Assembly: GCA_024398615.1 (NCBI GenBank)
Contig: JAKSIU010000003.1
Span: forward strand, 61,838-125,837
DNA length: 64,000 bases
Direction of reading: 5' to 3'
From: Bacteroidaceae bacterium
Lineage (GTDB): Bacteria; Bacteroidota; Bacteroidia; Bacteroidales; Bacteroidaceae
Of the stretch, positions 37,269-45,870 are shown one piece after another; positions within the stretch are counted from its first letter, which is position 1, and each line of letters begins with the position of its first letter. Under the pieces are notes generated by a model that saw only the letters and a program-made list of their open reading frames with translations, had not been told where the DNA came from and did no database searches. The translations under genes were made by a program, and so were the position numbers.

Positions 37269-38378
37269 ATGGAACAGGACAGTGTGGAAAAGTACGGCTT
37301 GGATCTTCACTGCACCATGATGCTTGAAGAGTACAGGGAAAACAGGAAGTCGTTTGAAAAGATTCTTGAAATATCCTTGGGCTGCATACGGGACCTTCTT
37401 GCCAAGAACGGCATCCTTGTCACAGCCGTTGAAGGCCGTGTCAAGGAAGAGAAGAGCCTGGCAGGGAAGCTTGAACTTAAAGGGCATAAGTACAGATGTC
37501 TGTCAGACATAACAGATATTATTGGAACCCGGGTCATAACGTTCTATACCGACGATGTCGACAAGGTTGCCGCTCTTGCGGAGAACAGTTTTGAAATTGA
37601 CTGGGAAAATTCGGTCGACAAGCGCAAGATGCATCAGCTGGACAGTTTCGGATACATGTCCCTGCATTACGTATGCCGTATTCCCAAGTCAATGTACTTT
37701 GATCCTGAACATCCGGAAATCAACACGATACGTTTCGAGATTCAGCTCAGGACGACTCTGCAGCACATGTGGGCCAACATGAACCATGACTGCGGGTACA
37801 AGGGCGATGTCGAGATTCCGATCGAGCATTTGAGGAACATGAATCGTCTGGCAGGTGTACTTGAGCTGGCCGATGACGAATTCTCACGCATCCGTACCGC
37901 TGTCAATGACTATCGCCGTCAGGTCCAGAATCTTGTTGCCAGCGGAAAGTTCAGCGAAGTGGCGCTCGATATAGATACATTCCGCAGTTACCTTAATATG
38001 AAGCCGTTCGATAAGCTGAACCGTCGTATTGCCGCCATCAATCAGGCTGAAATACACGATGCTTCGCTTATGCCTTATCTGGCATTGTTCAAATATCTGG
38101 GTTTCAAGACTCTTGGCGATATAGAGGAACTCAAGAAAAGCAGCTCCGATGATGCCTACCAGCTTGCCACTCTTGAGATTGGAGGCACTGACATTGATAT
38201 TATTTCATCAACTGTTGCCGTACAGGACCTCTGTATTGTGCATATTCTCAAATCAGGTGCCGGCGAACAGGGCCTGACAGACTTCTTTGACCAGTTGAAC
38301 GGCCAGTCGGCCTATAACAGGACACGTGCCGCACGTCTTATGGAGAAGACATCCCGTCTGGCTTTTATGAACAAATAA
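37269..38378 (+). CDS. RelA/SpoT-domain (p)ppGpp synthetase-like protein
   Basis: 369 residues. The N-terminal 200 form a RelA/SpoT synthetase domain: VKEEKSLAGKLELKGHKYRCLSDITDIIGTRVITFY is the GTP/ATP-binding start, then SFGYMSLHYV and FEIQLRTTLQHMWANMNHDCGYK carry the catalytic Glu and Gln motif. There is no HD hydrolase domain and no TGS or ACT domain. The C-terminal half is unassigned. Such small alarmone synthetases make (p)ppGpp or related molecules without ribosome control. Third in the signalling operon after the phosphatase gene. Confidence 0.85.
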   Translation: MEQDSVEKYGLDLHCTMMLEEYRENRKSFEKILEISLGCIRDLLAKNGILVTAVEGRVKEEKSLAGKLELKGHKYRCLSDITDIIGTRVITFYTDDVDKVAALAENSFEIDWENSVDKRKMHQLDSFGYMSLHYVCRIPKSMYFDPEHPEINTIRFEIQLRTTLQHMWANMNHDCGYKGDVEIPIEHLRNMNRLAGVLELADDEFSRIRTAVNDYRRQVQNLVASGKFSEVALDIDTFRSYLNMKPFDKLNRRIAAINQAEIHDASLMPYLALFKYLGFKTLGDIEELKKSSSDDAYQLATLEIGGTDIDIISSTVAVQDLCIVHILKSGAGEQGLTDFFDQLNGQSAYNRTRAARLMEKTSRLAFMNK

Positions 38379-38400
38379 CCACAACTATCCATATTTCCGT

Positions 38401-40860
38401 ATGAAGGATTCAGTTATGAAAAAATATGGGGCACTGATTGCCGCTTCCATCCTGTTCTTTGCCCTTGGTTTCATTTATTGCGCACCATCTCTTCAGGGTA
38501 AAGTGGTGTATGCCGGTGACAACATCAATGCCGTATCGGCTGTGCATGAGAGTGTACAATATGCTAAAGATACCGGAGACCACTCATTCTGGACCGGTTC
38601 CATGTTTTCAGGTATGCCCAATTACCAGATTGGAGGCGGAAAATACAATTCGGACAACCTGATCAAACCTTTTCAGAGTTTTCTTTTGCGCGGTTCGAAC
38701 GGACAGCATCCGGCATGGATTCTCATATTCTATCTTTTCTGCTTCTATTTCATGCTCCGTTCGTTCGACATTGACAAATGGCTGAGCATTGCAGGAGCGG
38801 TTGCCATGACGTTCTCGTCATATTTCCTGATAATAATCGCAGCAGGACATCTGGGAAAGCCGGTCACCATATCATACATTTCACTGGTTATTGGCGGATT
38901 CTACCTGATATTCCGCAAAAAATACGGGATAGGAGTGATTCTGACCATGTTCTTCACCTGCATGGGCTTTACCAAACACGTGCAGATGGCGTATTACATG
39001 TTCATGCTGATAGGCATGTTCTGGATAGCTGAACTGTTCATCCATATAAGGGAGAAAAGGATTAAGGATCTGGTCATCGGCACTCTTCTGTTTGCAGTAT
39101 CCGTAGGTATCGGCATTGGTGCAAAGAGTTCTAACATGTTGGCCAATAAGGAATATCTGGCCGAGACAATGCGTGGCGGACATTCTGATTTGTCACAGGA
39201 TGAACCGGGTGCACAGTCCGATGGCGGACTCAGTCTGGAATATGTTACACGGTACAGTTACGGTATTGGTGAATCTCTGAGCTTCATGATTCCCGGTGCC
39301 ATGGGAGGGGCTTCAACCGTTGATTTGGGGAAGGATTCACCATTGTATAAGGACCTTGTCAAGAATGGAATCGATTCCCGTTGGGCAGCACAGTTCTGTC
39401 AGAGTGTGCCTCTGTATTGGGGTGATCAGCCGTTTACAGCGGGCAATGTCTATATGGGTGCTGTAGTCTGCTTCCTGTTTGTGTTGGGCCTGATTATTGT
39501 TCGTGGTCCGTACAAATGGGCAATAGCTGCAGCAACACTTTTCTCGGTCATGCTGGCGTGGGGCTTCCATTTCATGCCCCTTACGGAATTTTTCTACAAT
39601 CATTTCCCCATGTACAACAAATTCAGGGCGGTGTCGTCCATCCTGATAGTAGCTGAGATTACAATGCCGTTGCTGGGCTTTCTGGCTGTCAAGGAACTGT
39701 TTGACTGCATGGACGGAAAGGATACCGTCGGAAAGGCTTCGATTACCAGAGGAATATACATGGCTGCGGGTATTACCGCGGGCATCTGTCTTATTCTGGC
39801 TCTGTTCTCAGGTGTCTTCTTTGATTTCAAGTCACCCAATGACGCCAGAATCGCATCACAGTTGCCGGAATTCGTCTATCAGGGTATTCTTGATGCCCGC
39901 AAGTCGCTGCTGGTAAGTGACTCACTGCGTTCTCTCCTTTTCATAATTCTTACTGCGGCGCTTCTCTGGATTACTCAGAAGGGCTGGATTAAGAAGGGCT
40001 GGACAGTTGCTGCGCTTCTGGTTCTGGTTCTTGCTGACATGTGGCCTGTTGACCAGCGCTATTTCAACAATGACAATTTTGTATCGGAACGTCAGAAGAA
40101 CGATGCATTTGCCATGCAGCCGTATGAGAAGCAGCTGCTGTCCGATCCGGATCCCAACTTCCGTGTAATGAACCTGGCAACCAATACCTTCACTGACGCC
40201 AGAACATCATATTATCTCAAGTCGGTAGGTGGATACAGTGCTGCCAAGCTGCGCCGCTATCAGGACCTCATAGACCGCCATCTGAGCCAGATGCACATGC
40301 CGGTTCTTGACATGCTGAACACCAAGTATTTCATTACCAAGGCCGATGACGGAAGCGTCCAGCCCATGCGTAATCCCAATGCCATGGGAAATGCGTGGTT
40401 CGTTGAAAAGGTTCAGCTGGTGGACGATGCCAATCAGGAGATCGATGCTCTTGACAAGATGGATCTGCATACTACAGCCGTCACTGACAGGTCGTTTGAA
40501 CAGTATGCCGCTGCATCGGCCTTTGCCGGTCCGGATGCTCAGGTGCATTTGCTGTCATATACCCCGAAGAGCCTTGACTATGAGTATTCGGCTCAGTCTG
40601 CCGGCACAATCGTGTTCTCGGAGATATATTATCCCTACGGTTGGAAGGCCAGCATTGACGGTAAGCCGGCCGATCACTACCGCGTGAACTATGTGCTGCG
40701 TGCCATGAATGTCCCTGCCGGTAATCACAGCATACATTTTGAATTTGATCCGGATAGCGTGAGGACAGGCAATACGATTGCTACCATATGTATTCTCATA
40801 ATGTATGCGGTCATGGCATTTGTTGTCTTTATGGCAATAAGACGTAAGGCAAGGAAATAA
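38401..40860 (+). CDS. YfhO-family polytopic membrane protein
   Basis: 819 residues with about 13 hydrophobic helices and a C-terminal soluble domain. The N-terminus MKKYGALIAASILFFALGFIYCAPSLQGKVVYAGD, then FWTGSMFSGMPNYQIGGG, is the YfhO-like start, with MRGGHSDLSQ in an early external loop. In Firmicutes YfhO links to glycosylation of lipoteichoic acid; in Bacteroidetes the role is undefined, with a GT-C-like function suspected. It is followed with 3-base gaps by two GT2 genes, consistent with envelope glycan work. Confidence 0.85.
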   Translation: MKDSVMKKYGALIAASILFFALGFIYCAPSLQGKVVYAGDNINAVSAVHESVQYAKDTGDHSFWTGSMFSGMPNYQIGGGKYNSDNLIKPFQSFLLRGSNGQHPAWILIFYLFCFYFMLRSFDIDKWLSIAGAVAMTFSSYFLIIIAAGHLGKPVTISYISLVIGGFYLIFRKKYGIGVILTMFFTCMGFTKHVQMAYYMFMLIGMFWIAELFIHIREKRIKDLVIGTLLFAVSVGIGIGAKSSNMLANKEYLAETMRGGHSDLSQDEPGAQSDGGLSLEYVTRYSYGIGESLSFMIPGAMGGASTVDLGKDSPLYKDLVKNGIDSRWAAQFCQSVPLYWGDQPFTAGNVYMGAVVCFLFVLGLIIVRGPYKWAIAAATLFSVMLAWGFHFMPLTEFFYNHFPMYNKFRAVSSILIVAEITMPLLGFLAVKELFDCMDGKDTVGKASITRGIYMAAGITAGICLILALFSGVFFDFKSPNDARIASQLPEFVYQGILDARKSLLVSDSLRSLLFIILTAALLWITQKGWIKKGWTVAALLVLVLADMWPVDQRYFNNDNFVSERQKNDAFAMQPYEKQLLSDPDPNFRVMNLATNTFTDARTSYYLKSVGGYSAAKLRRYQDLIDRHLSQMHMPVLDMLNTKYFITKADDGSVQPMRNPNAMGNAWFVEKVQLVDDANQEIDALDKMDLHTTAVTDRSFEQYAAASAFAGPDAQVHLLSYTPKSLDYEYSAQSAGTIVFSEIYYPYGWKASIDGKPADHYRVNYVLRAMNVPAGNHSIHFEFDPDSVRTGNTIATICILIMYAVMAFVVFMAIRRKARK

Positions 40861-40863
40861 GTC

Positions 40864-41667
40864 ATGAAGGTTTCCGTCATCATTCCGGTGTACAATGCGG
40901 CGGACAGGATAATCTCCTGCCTTGATTCATTGCACGCCCAGTCTTTTGATGACGTGGAACTTGTGCTTGTTGATGACCATGGCAATGACGGGAGTATGGA
41001 AATGGCAAAGGCTTATGCCGGAAAATATCCTGATATGCGTTTTGTCTTTGCTGATAACCAGGAGAATAAAGGTCCTGGTGAAGCACGTAATCTTGGCCTG
41101 CAGAAGGCATCGGGCGAATACATTGCCTTTGTTGACAGCGATGATACGGTAGAACCGGATTTCTGTTCCAGTCTGTATGAGGCGGCCCACAGGAATGACG
41201 CCGAGATGGCATATTGTCACATTTCAATGGACTATCCGGATGGGCATAGCGACATCATGCGCAATCCCATGGTTCCCGATGGCGAGTTCAACCGTCTGTC
41301 TTTTCTGAAGCGATACAGATCCTATTTCACCACTTTCCTGTATAAACGCCAGTTCCTGCTGGATTGGGACATCAGTTTCCCGAATACCCGCAGTGCTGAA
41401 GACAGCTGTTTCCTCCTTTGCTCACTCCTGGCATGTACCAGGACAGCATCGGTTGACAGGGCCATGTACCATTATGCTATTGAGGAGTCGAGCATCAGCC
41501 AGAAGAAAGACCACAGTCGTTGGAGAAACCGTCTGAAATCGTTCCGTACAGTACGTATGTGGGCAAAGAGTCATGATCTGTATTGGAGCAATTTCCTCAT
41601 TATCGAGTGGCTTTGCTTCAAGAAGGGTCTTATTCTGTCGTTGCGTGATCTTATTGCAAATCTTTAG
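40864..41667 (+). CDS. GT2 family glycosyltransferase
   Basis: A 267-residue GT-A enzyme. SVIIPVYNAADRIISCLDSL and LVLVDDHGNDGS are the nucleotide-binding entry, and IAFVDSDDTVEPDF holds the metal-binding DxD-like SDD. No membrane segment. It is probably the first of two sugar transferases acting on an undecaprenyl-linked or lipid acceptor, with the next gene three bases downstream. Confidence 0.9.
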   Translation: MKVSVIIPVYNAADRIISCLDSLHAQSFDDVELVLVDDHGNDGSMEMAKAYAGKYPDMRFVFADNQENKGPGEARNLGLQKASGEYIAFVDSDDTVEPDFCSSLYEAAHRNDAEMAYCHISMDYPDGHSDIMRNPMVPDGEFNRLSFLKRYRSYFTTFLYKRQFLLDWDISFPNTRSAEDSCFLLCSLLACTRTASVDRAMYHYAIEESSISQKKDHSRWRNRLKSFRTVRMWAKSHDLYWSNFLIIEWLCFKKGLILSLRDLIANL

Positions 41668-41670
41668 GCA

Positions 41671-42462
41671 ATGGACAGTCCCCGCATCTCAGTAGTTACG
41701 GTGTCTTTCAACACACATGACATCATTGAAAAGACACTTCAGTCTGTAACAGGTCAGGATTATGGCAACCTTGAGTATGTTGTTATTGATGGAGGCAGTA
41801 CTGACCATGCGCAGGACATCATTGAAAGGTACAGGGAACGCATAGCATATTATGTAAGCGAAAGGGATGGCGGAATCTATTTTGGAATGAACAAGGGCAT
41901 TGATGCCGCAACGGGAGAATGGCTGTTGTTCATGAATGCCGGTGACGTCTTTTCTGACAATCATGTGGTAAGTGATGTGGCCGCATTCATCCGTAGTCAC
42001 AATGAGGCCGATGTAGTGTACGGCAATTCCATGCAGGTTCTGGAATACGGATCGTATCTGGTGAAGCCCAGGGAAGCGTACATCAACAACCGCATGAGCA
42101 TATCACATCAGGCTACATTCGTAAAGCTGGAACTGCTCCGTTCGCACAAGTTTGACACACGCTACCGTTATGCTGCTGACTTTGAGCAGTTGTCGCATTT
42201 TTACCTGTCCGGTTCCCGATTCGTCTACTATGACCGGCTCATTGCCACAGTCGAGATGACCGATGGAGCTACATATCGGCATTTCGTTGAATCGGCCAAT
42301 GAAATGTATGACATCATCGAATCACGTGGTGTTGATATCAGCCGTGAGCGCAAGTCCCAGATACGCCGCAAGAAAATGGTCCGTGCATTCCGGACCTGCG
42401 TCCCACCGTTCCTTAGGAAACCGGTATTCCGGTTCATTGCAAAACACTATAAGGCACTTTGA
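41671..42462 (+). CDS. GT2 family glycosyltransferase (WcaA-like)
   Basis: A 263-residue GT-A enzyme starting SVVTVSFNTHDIIEKTLQSV, with YVVIDGGSTDHAQDIIERY and the acceptor/donor motif ERDGGIYFGMNKGIDAATGEW; LLFMNAGDVF replaces a typical DxD (the usual position reads NAGD). This is the pattern of Bacteroidetes polysaccharide WcaA-like transferases. Its last 16 bases overlap the convergent GT4 gene. Confidence 0.9.
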   Translation: MDSPRISVVTVSFNTHDIIEKTLQSVTGQDYGNLEYVVIDGGSTDHAQDIIERYRERIAYYVSERDGGIYFGMNKGIDAATGEWLLFMNAGDVFSDNHVVSDVAAFIRSHNEADVVYGNSMQVLEYGSYLVKPREAYINNRMSISHQATFVKLELLRSHKFDTRYRYAADFEQLSHFYLSGSRFVYYDRLIATVEMTDGATYRHFVESANEMYDIIESRGVDISRERKSQIRRKKMVRAFRTCVPPFLRKPVFRFIAKHYKAL

Positions 42463-43652
42463 CCTTTATCTTTCAGAATACGTCTGAATAGTTGAACATA
42501 AAGTCGGTATTGTTTCTGCGAGAATAAAGCCGCCCTTTTTCGGCATGACTCACTTGTATAACAGTTCCTGTTGTCTGCAACGTGCTCTATTGCTTTTTTC
42601 AGCGCGTCATAATCGTTCTTCTTTACGGCAATACCGCAGGTGTCATCTATCGATTCCGGGCTTCCACCTGTCTGGAAAGTGACGACAGGAGTTCCGGATG
42701 CGAGGGATTCCAGATTCGTAGTAGGGAAATTGTCGGCAATTGTCGGGTTGACAAAGACCGATGCGCCTGCATATATTGATGCCAGCTCTCCGGCTGATGA
42801 AGTTGGTGCAACGGACGTGATGTTTTCAATTGTGTAAGGAAGATGTCCAACAAGCATTACCCTATAGGAATCGGGCAGGTCATGCGAAAGCCTTATGAAA
42901 AGGTCGAGTCCTTTCCTGGCTTCCCATGCATGGGCAACTCCCAATACAATTTTACGTTTGTCAGGATTCTTGTCATCAAATGATGCGTGATCTGAAAATG
43001 TCTGAATATCAATGCCATTGTTGATTACAACGGTTTCATATTCTTTCAGATAAGAATTGGAGATTATGTCGGCCAGCCAATTGGACGGAGTGACAATTGT
43101 AAGTGATTTGAAACCGGTCAGAACCCTTTTCCTGATAATCCATTCCAGATGTGAGTTGTCCAGGAAAGTCGGTGAATAAAGAACTTTTTGCGGACATTTT
43201 CCGCAGCCTGTCTTCCATCGTTCACATCCAATCTCATCAAAGTATGCGCATCGGCCTGTAACGGCGCGGCAGTCGTGCATGGTCCAGACAACGGGAATGT
43301 CATGACGGTTCGCGTAGCTTCTCAACATTCTTATGTTCAGACAACGGTCATTGATGATGTGGCAATGGATAATGTCCGGATTATACAGTTTCAATTGTCT
43401 GATGAGGCATCCAGTATCGAATACCGAGAAGACATCCTGGATGCCGGTCATTCTGTATAGCCACTTGTGTATGACAGTATTGAATCTGGTACCCCATACG
43501 ACTGAATCAGGCAGGGCCGATGCCCTGTTCGTTCTTATGTTGGGAAGAAATAGCCGGCACGACTCGCCTTCTTCAGTGATGGCATTATGCAGAAGTCCGT
43601 AGAATCTGGGAAAGAAACCGGCCGCAGCAGAATGCAGGATTGCTATTTTCAT
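42447..43652 (-). CDS. GT4 family glycosyltransferase
   Basis: A 401-residue GT-B enzyme. The N-terminal half has IIHCHIINDRCLNIRML and a cysteine-rich loop (CRAVTGRCAYFDEIGCERWKTGCGKCPQK) found in a capsule-related GT4 group. The C-terminal half carries VLGVAHAWEARKGLDLFIRL and the donor-binding SIYAGASVFVNPTIADNFPTTNLESLASGTPVV with the catalytic ExxxxxxE-like region. Last gene of the minus-strand phosphonate/LicD operon. The sugar is unknown. Confidence 0.9.
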   Translation of the reverse strand: MKIAILHSAAAGFFPRFYGLLHNAITEEGESCRLFLPNIRTNRASALPDSVVWGTRFNTVIHKWLYRMTGIQDVFSVFDTGCLIRQLKLYNPDIIHCHIINDRCLNIRMLRSYANRHDIPVVWTMHDCRAVTGRCAYFDEIGCERWKTGCGKCPQKVLYSPTFLDNSHLEWIIRKRVLTGFKSLTIVTPSNWLADIISNSYLKEYETVVINNGIDIQTFSDHASFDDKNPDKRKIVLGVAHAWEARKGLDLFIRLSHDLPDSYRVMLVGHLPYTIENITSVAPTSSAGELASIYAGASVFVNPTIADNFPTTNLESLASGTPVVTFQTGGSPESIDDTCGIAVKKNDYDALKKAIEHVADNRNCYTSESCRKRAALFSQKQYRLYVQLFRRILKDKGQSAL

Positions 43653-43657
43653 ACTAT

Positions 43658-44743
43658 TTATTCAACAATGATATCATACAGTTTGAGCAATACGTCTTTT
43701 GAGAGTGGTACGGGATTATTTTTTAATCTTATTGGATTTACTGATTCTGACATGATTTCAATATCCAACTTACGGTTCTTGGAAACAGGATTATCTAATT
43801 TAAGGTCCTTCTTCATTTCCCGGAAAGCTGATATGGCATCAGGGACAGATGGCTGTCCTAAGGCATTTGCAATATCTGTGAATACAGGAATGTCATAACT
43901 GAGCATGTATTCCCAAATTTCTGGCAAACAGACTGCAACAGCATGACCATGTGGCAGTTTGAAGATAGATGTAATTTTGTAGCTCATGGCATGTGCAGCT
44001 GTCGTCTGTGCAATATTTATGGCACGTCCGCTATAATTTGCTCCAAGCATGACTTGTGCTGCTGATTCGTATGTGTTACTGAAAATATAGGATTTCCAGT
44101 TGGCCATTATCAGTTCGATCCCTCTTTTTGAGTATTGAATTGACTCAGTTGTGGCGTTTATTGACCACCAACTTTCTATGCATTGACATAGGGCATCCAT
44201 CATAGTGCTTTTTTTCTGATATGATGGAAGAGTGGTAAGAACAGATGGTTCAAGAATGGCATAGTCGGGAAGAATATGGTCATCAGCTACTGTCTGCTTG
44301 GTTCCTTGGTAATAAATGACAGCGTTGTGTGTGCTTTCACTTCCAGTACCGGCTGTTGTAGGAATGGCAATTAATGGAATACTGATATTATCTTTTAGAG
44401 TTGCAGTTCCTGTTACTGATGGTGGAATAAGAGCCATTCTTCCTTCTGTTGAGAGTAAAGAGAGTTTTATACATTTGGCTACGTCAATAGAACTGCCGCC
44501 ACCAATTGCCAATATGGAGTCACAACCTGAAGATATGAATTTGTCCAATCCATTGCAGACTTGTTCAAAAAGAGGATTTGGAGTAAAATCAGAAAAAAAA
44601 GTTTTATCACATTTTAAATTATCAATGATATCTCTAATGTTAAGAAACGGGTATGAGGAGTCTGAAACTACAAATAGTTTTCTTTTTCCTGTATCGTTCA
44701 GTATTTTGGGTAAACATGATATGCCCGAAACTATTGTCTGCAT
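43658..44743 (-). CDS. iron-type alcohol dehydrogenase, probable phosphonoacetaldehyde reductase (PhpC-like)
   Basis: A 361-residue group III metal-dependent alcohol dehydrogenase. NAD(P) binding is at AIGGGSSIDVAK and IPTTAGTGSE; metal ligands fall in MDALCQCIESWWS and TTAAHAMSYKITSIFKLPHGHAVAV (the His-rich helix). In the gene order PEP mutase, phosphonopyruvate decarboxylase, this position usually holds either the aminotransferase giving 2-aminoethylphosphonate or a reductase giving 2-hydroxyethylphosphonate. The family here argues for the latter. The region is AT-rich. It is three bases from the decarboxylase gene. Confidence 0.82.
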   Translation of the reverse strand: MQTIVSGISCLPKILNDTGKRKLFVVSDSSYPFLNIRDIIDNLKCDKTFFSDFTPNPLFEQVCNGLDKFISSGCDSILAIGGGSSIDVAKCIKLSLLSTEGRMALIPPSVTGTATLKDNISIPLIAIPTTAGTGSESTHNAVIYYQGTKQTVADDHILPDYAILEPSVLTTLPSYQKKSTMMDALCQCIESWWSINATTESIQYSKRGIELIMANWKSYIFSNTYESAAQVMLGANYSGRAINIAQTTAAHAMSYKITSIFKLPHGHAVAVCLPEIWEYMLSYDIPVFTDIANALGQPSVPDAISAFREMKKDLKLDNPVSKNRKLDIEIMSESVNPIRLKNNPVPLSKDVLLKLYDIIVE

Positions 44744-44746
44744 ATT

Positions 44747-45868
44747 TTATCTGTTTAAAAAATTCATGAAGGCCTCTTTATTCTGAATGGGAGTAGTCGT
44801 AGGACGCCCCAAGTTACTGCGGTTTCCCTTCTTGACTTTTATCTCAATGAATATTGGCCCCTTTGGTAGTGATTTGACTGTTTTTTGAAGTTCATCCATT
44901 GTAGTAATGGAACAGACGGTGGAGTACCCTACGGCTTTGGCTATTTCAGTAAGATTGATTTCTAAACCTACAGTTGGCTGTCCTCCAACAGAATCATGTG
45001 CTCCATTGTTAAAAACCACATGTATAAAATTCTCTGGCTTTTTACTGGCAATAATGGCTAAACTTCCCATATGCATTATGCTTGCACCATCACCGTCAAA
45101 ACACCAAATTCTACGGTCAACTTTTTCAAGAGCTATGCCAAGTGCAATCTGGCTTGCATGTCCCATTGAACCAACAGTGAGAAAGTCCCTCTCATGCCCT
45201 TGCCTCCAGGTTGTACGCGCTTCAAACAGCTCTCTGCTAATCATGCCTGTTGTTGAAACTATACAATCTTTCTCGCCAAGTGATTTGGCAACAGTCTGAA
45301 TGGCCTCTTCACGACTCATGGTCAGGTCAGATGATTCATTGTTATGCTTTAACTTATAATCATCAAAAGTCCCCTTTTTTATTACCAATGCGTATACTTC
45401 TTTACGTCCAAGCGCCTCAAAGGCGTTGGCAATCTGTTTCGTTGCGCAAGATTCATCTGTGGAGAGAACTTCATAGGCGATGCCCATAGTATCGAGAAGA
45501 GTTGTAGTAATCTTGCCTTGTTTAACATGTTGTGGCTCATCATGAATGCCAGGTTCTCCACGCCATCCTATTATGAGCAAGACAGGGATGTTGTAAACAT
45601 CTTTGTCAACAAGTGAAGCCAGTGGGTTAATAATGTTTCCCTCTCCGCTATTCTGCATGTATACCACCCCCGGGGTGCCTGTCGCAAGATAATGACCGGC
45701 AGCAAGACCTATTGCAGCGCCCTCATTGGCAGCAATTATATTATGCTTGGCATCTACGTGATCATAAATGTATGCACAGAAGTTTTTCAACAGAGAGTCT
45801 GGAACTCCGGTGAAAAAATCCGTTCCGTATTTTTTTAATGTCTCAATAAAGAATTCTGGACGTATCAT
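44747..45868 (-). CDS. phosphonopyruvate decarboxylase
   Basis: A 373-residue thiamine-diphosphate enzyme that splits CO2 from 3-phosphonopyruvate to give phosphonoacetaldehyde, pulling the unfavourable PEP mutase reaction forward. The N-terminal half has TGVPDSLLKNFCAYI and ANEGAAIGLAAGHYLATGTPG with the ThDP Glu; the C-terminal half has the ThDP motif FDGDGASIMHMG to VVFNNGAHDSVGGQP. ATG 45868 is preferred; GTG 45874 would overlap the PEP mutase stop. Part of the phosphonate operon. Confidence 0.92.
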   Translation of the reverse strand: MIRPEFFIETLKKYGTDFFTGVPDSLLKNFCAYIYDHVDAKHNIIAANEGAAIGLAAGHYLATGTPGVVYMQNSGEGNIINPLASLVDKDVYNIPVLLIIGWRGEPGIHDEPQHVKQGKITTTLLDTMGIAYEVLSTDESCATKQIANAFEALGRKEVYALVIKKGTFDDYKLKHNNESSDLTMSREEAIQTVAKSLGEKDCIVSTTGMISRELFEARTTWRQGHERDFLTVGSMGHASQIALGIALEKVDRRIWCFDGDGASIMHMGSLAIIASKKPENFIHVVFNNGAHDSVGGQPTVGLEINLTEIAKAVGYSTVCSITTMDELQKTVKSLPKGPIFIEIKVKKGNRSNLGRPTTTPIQNKEAFMNFLNR

Positions 45869-45870
45869 AG

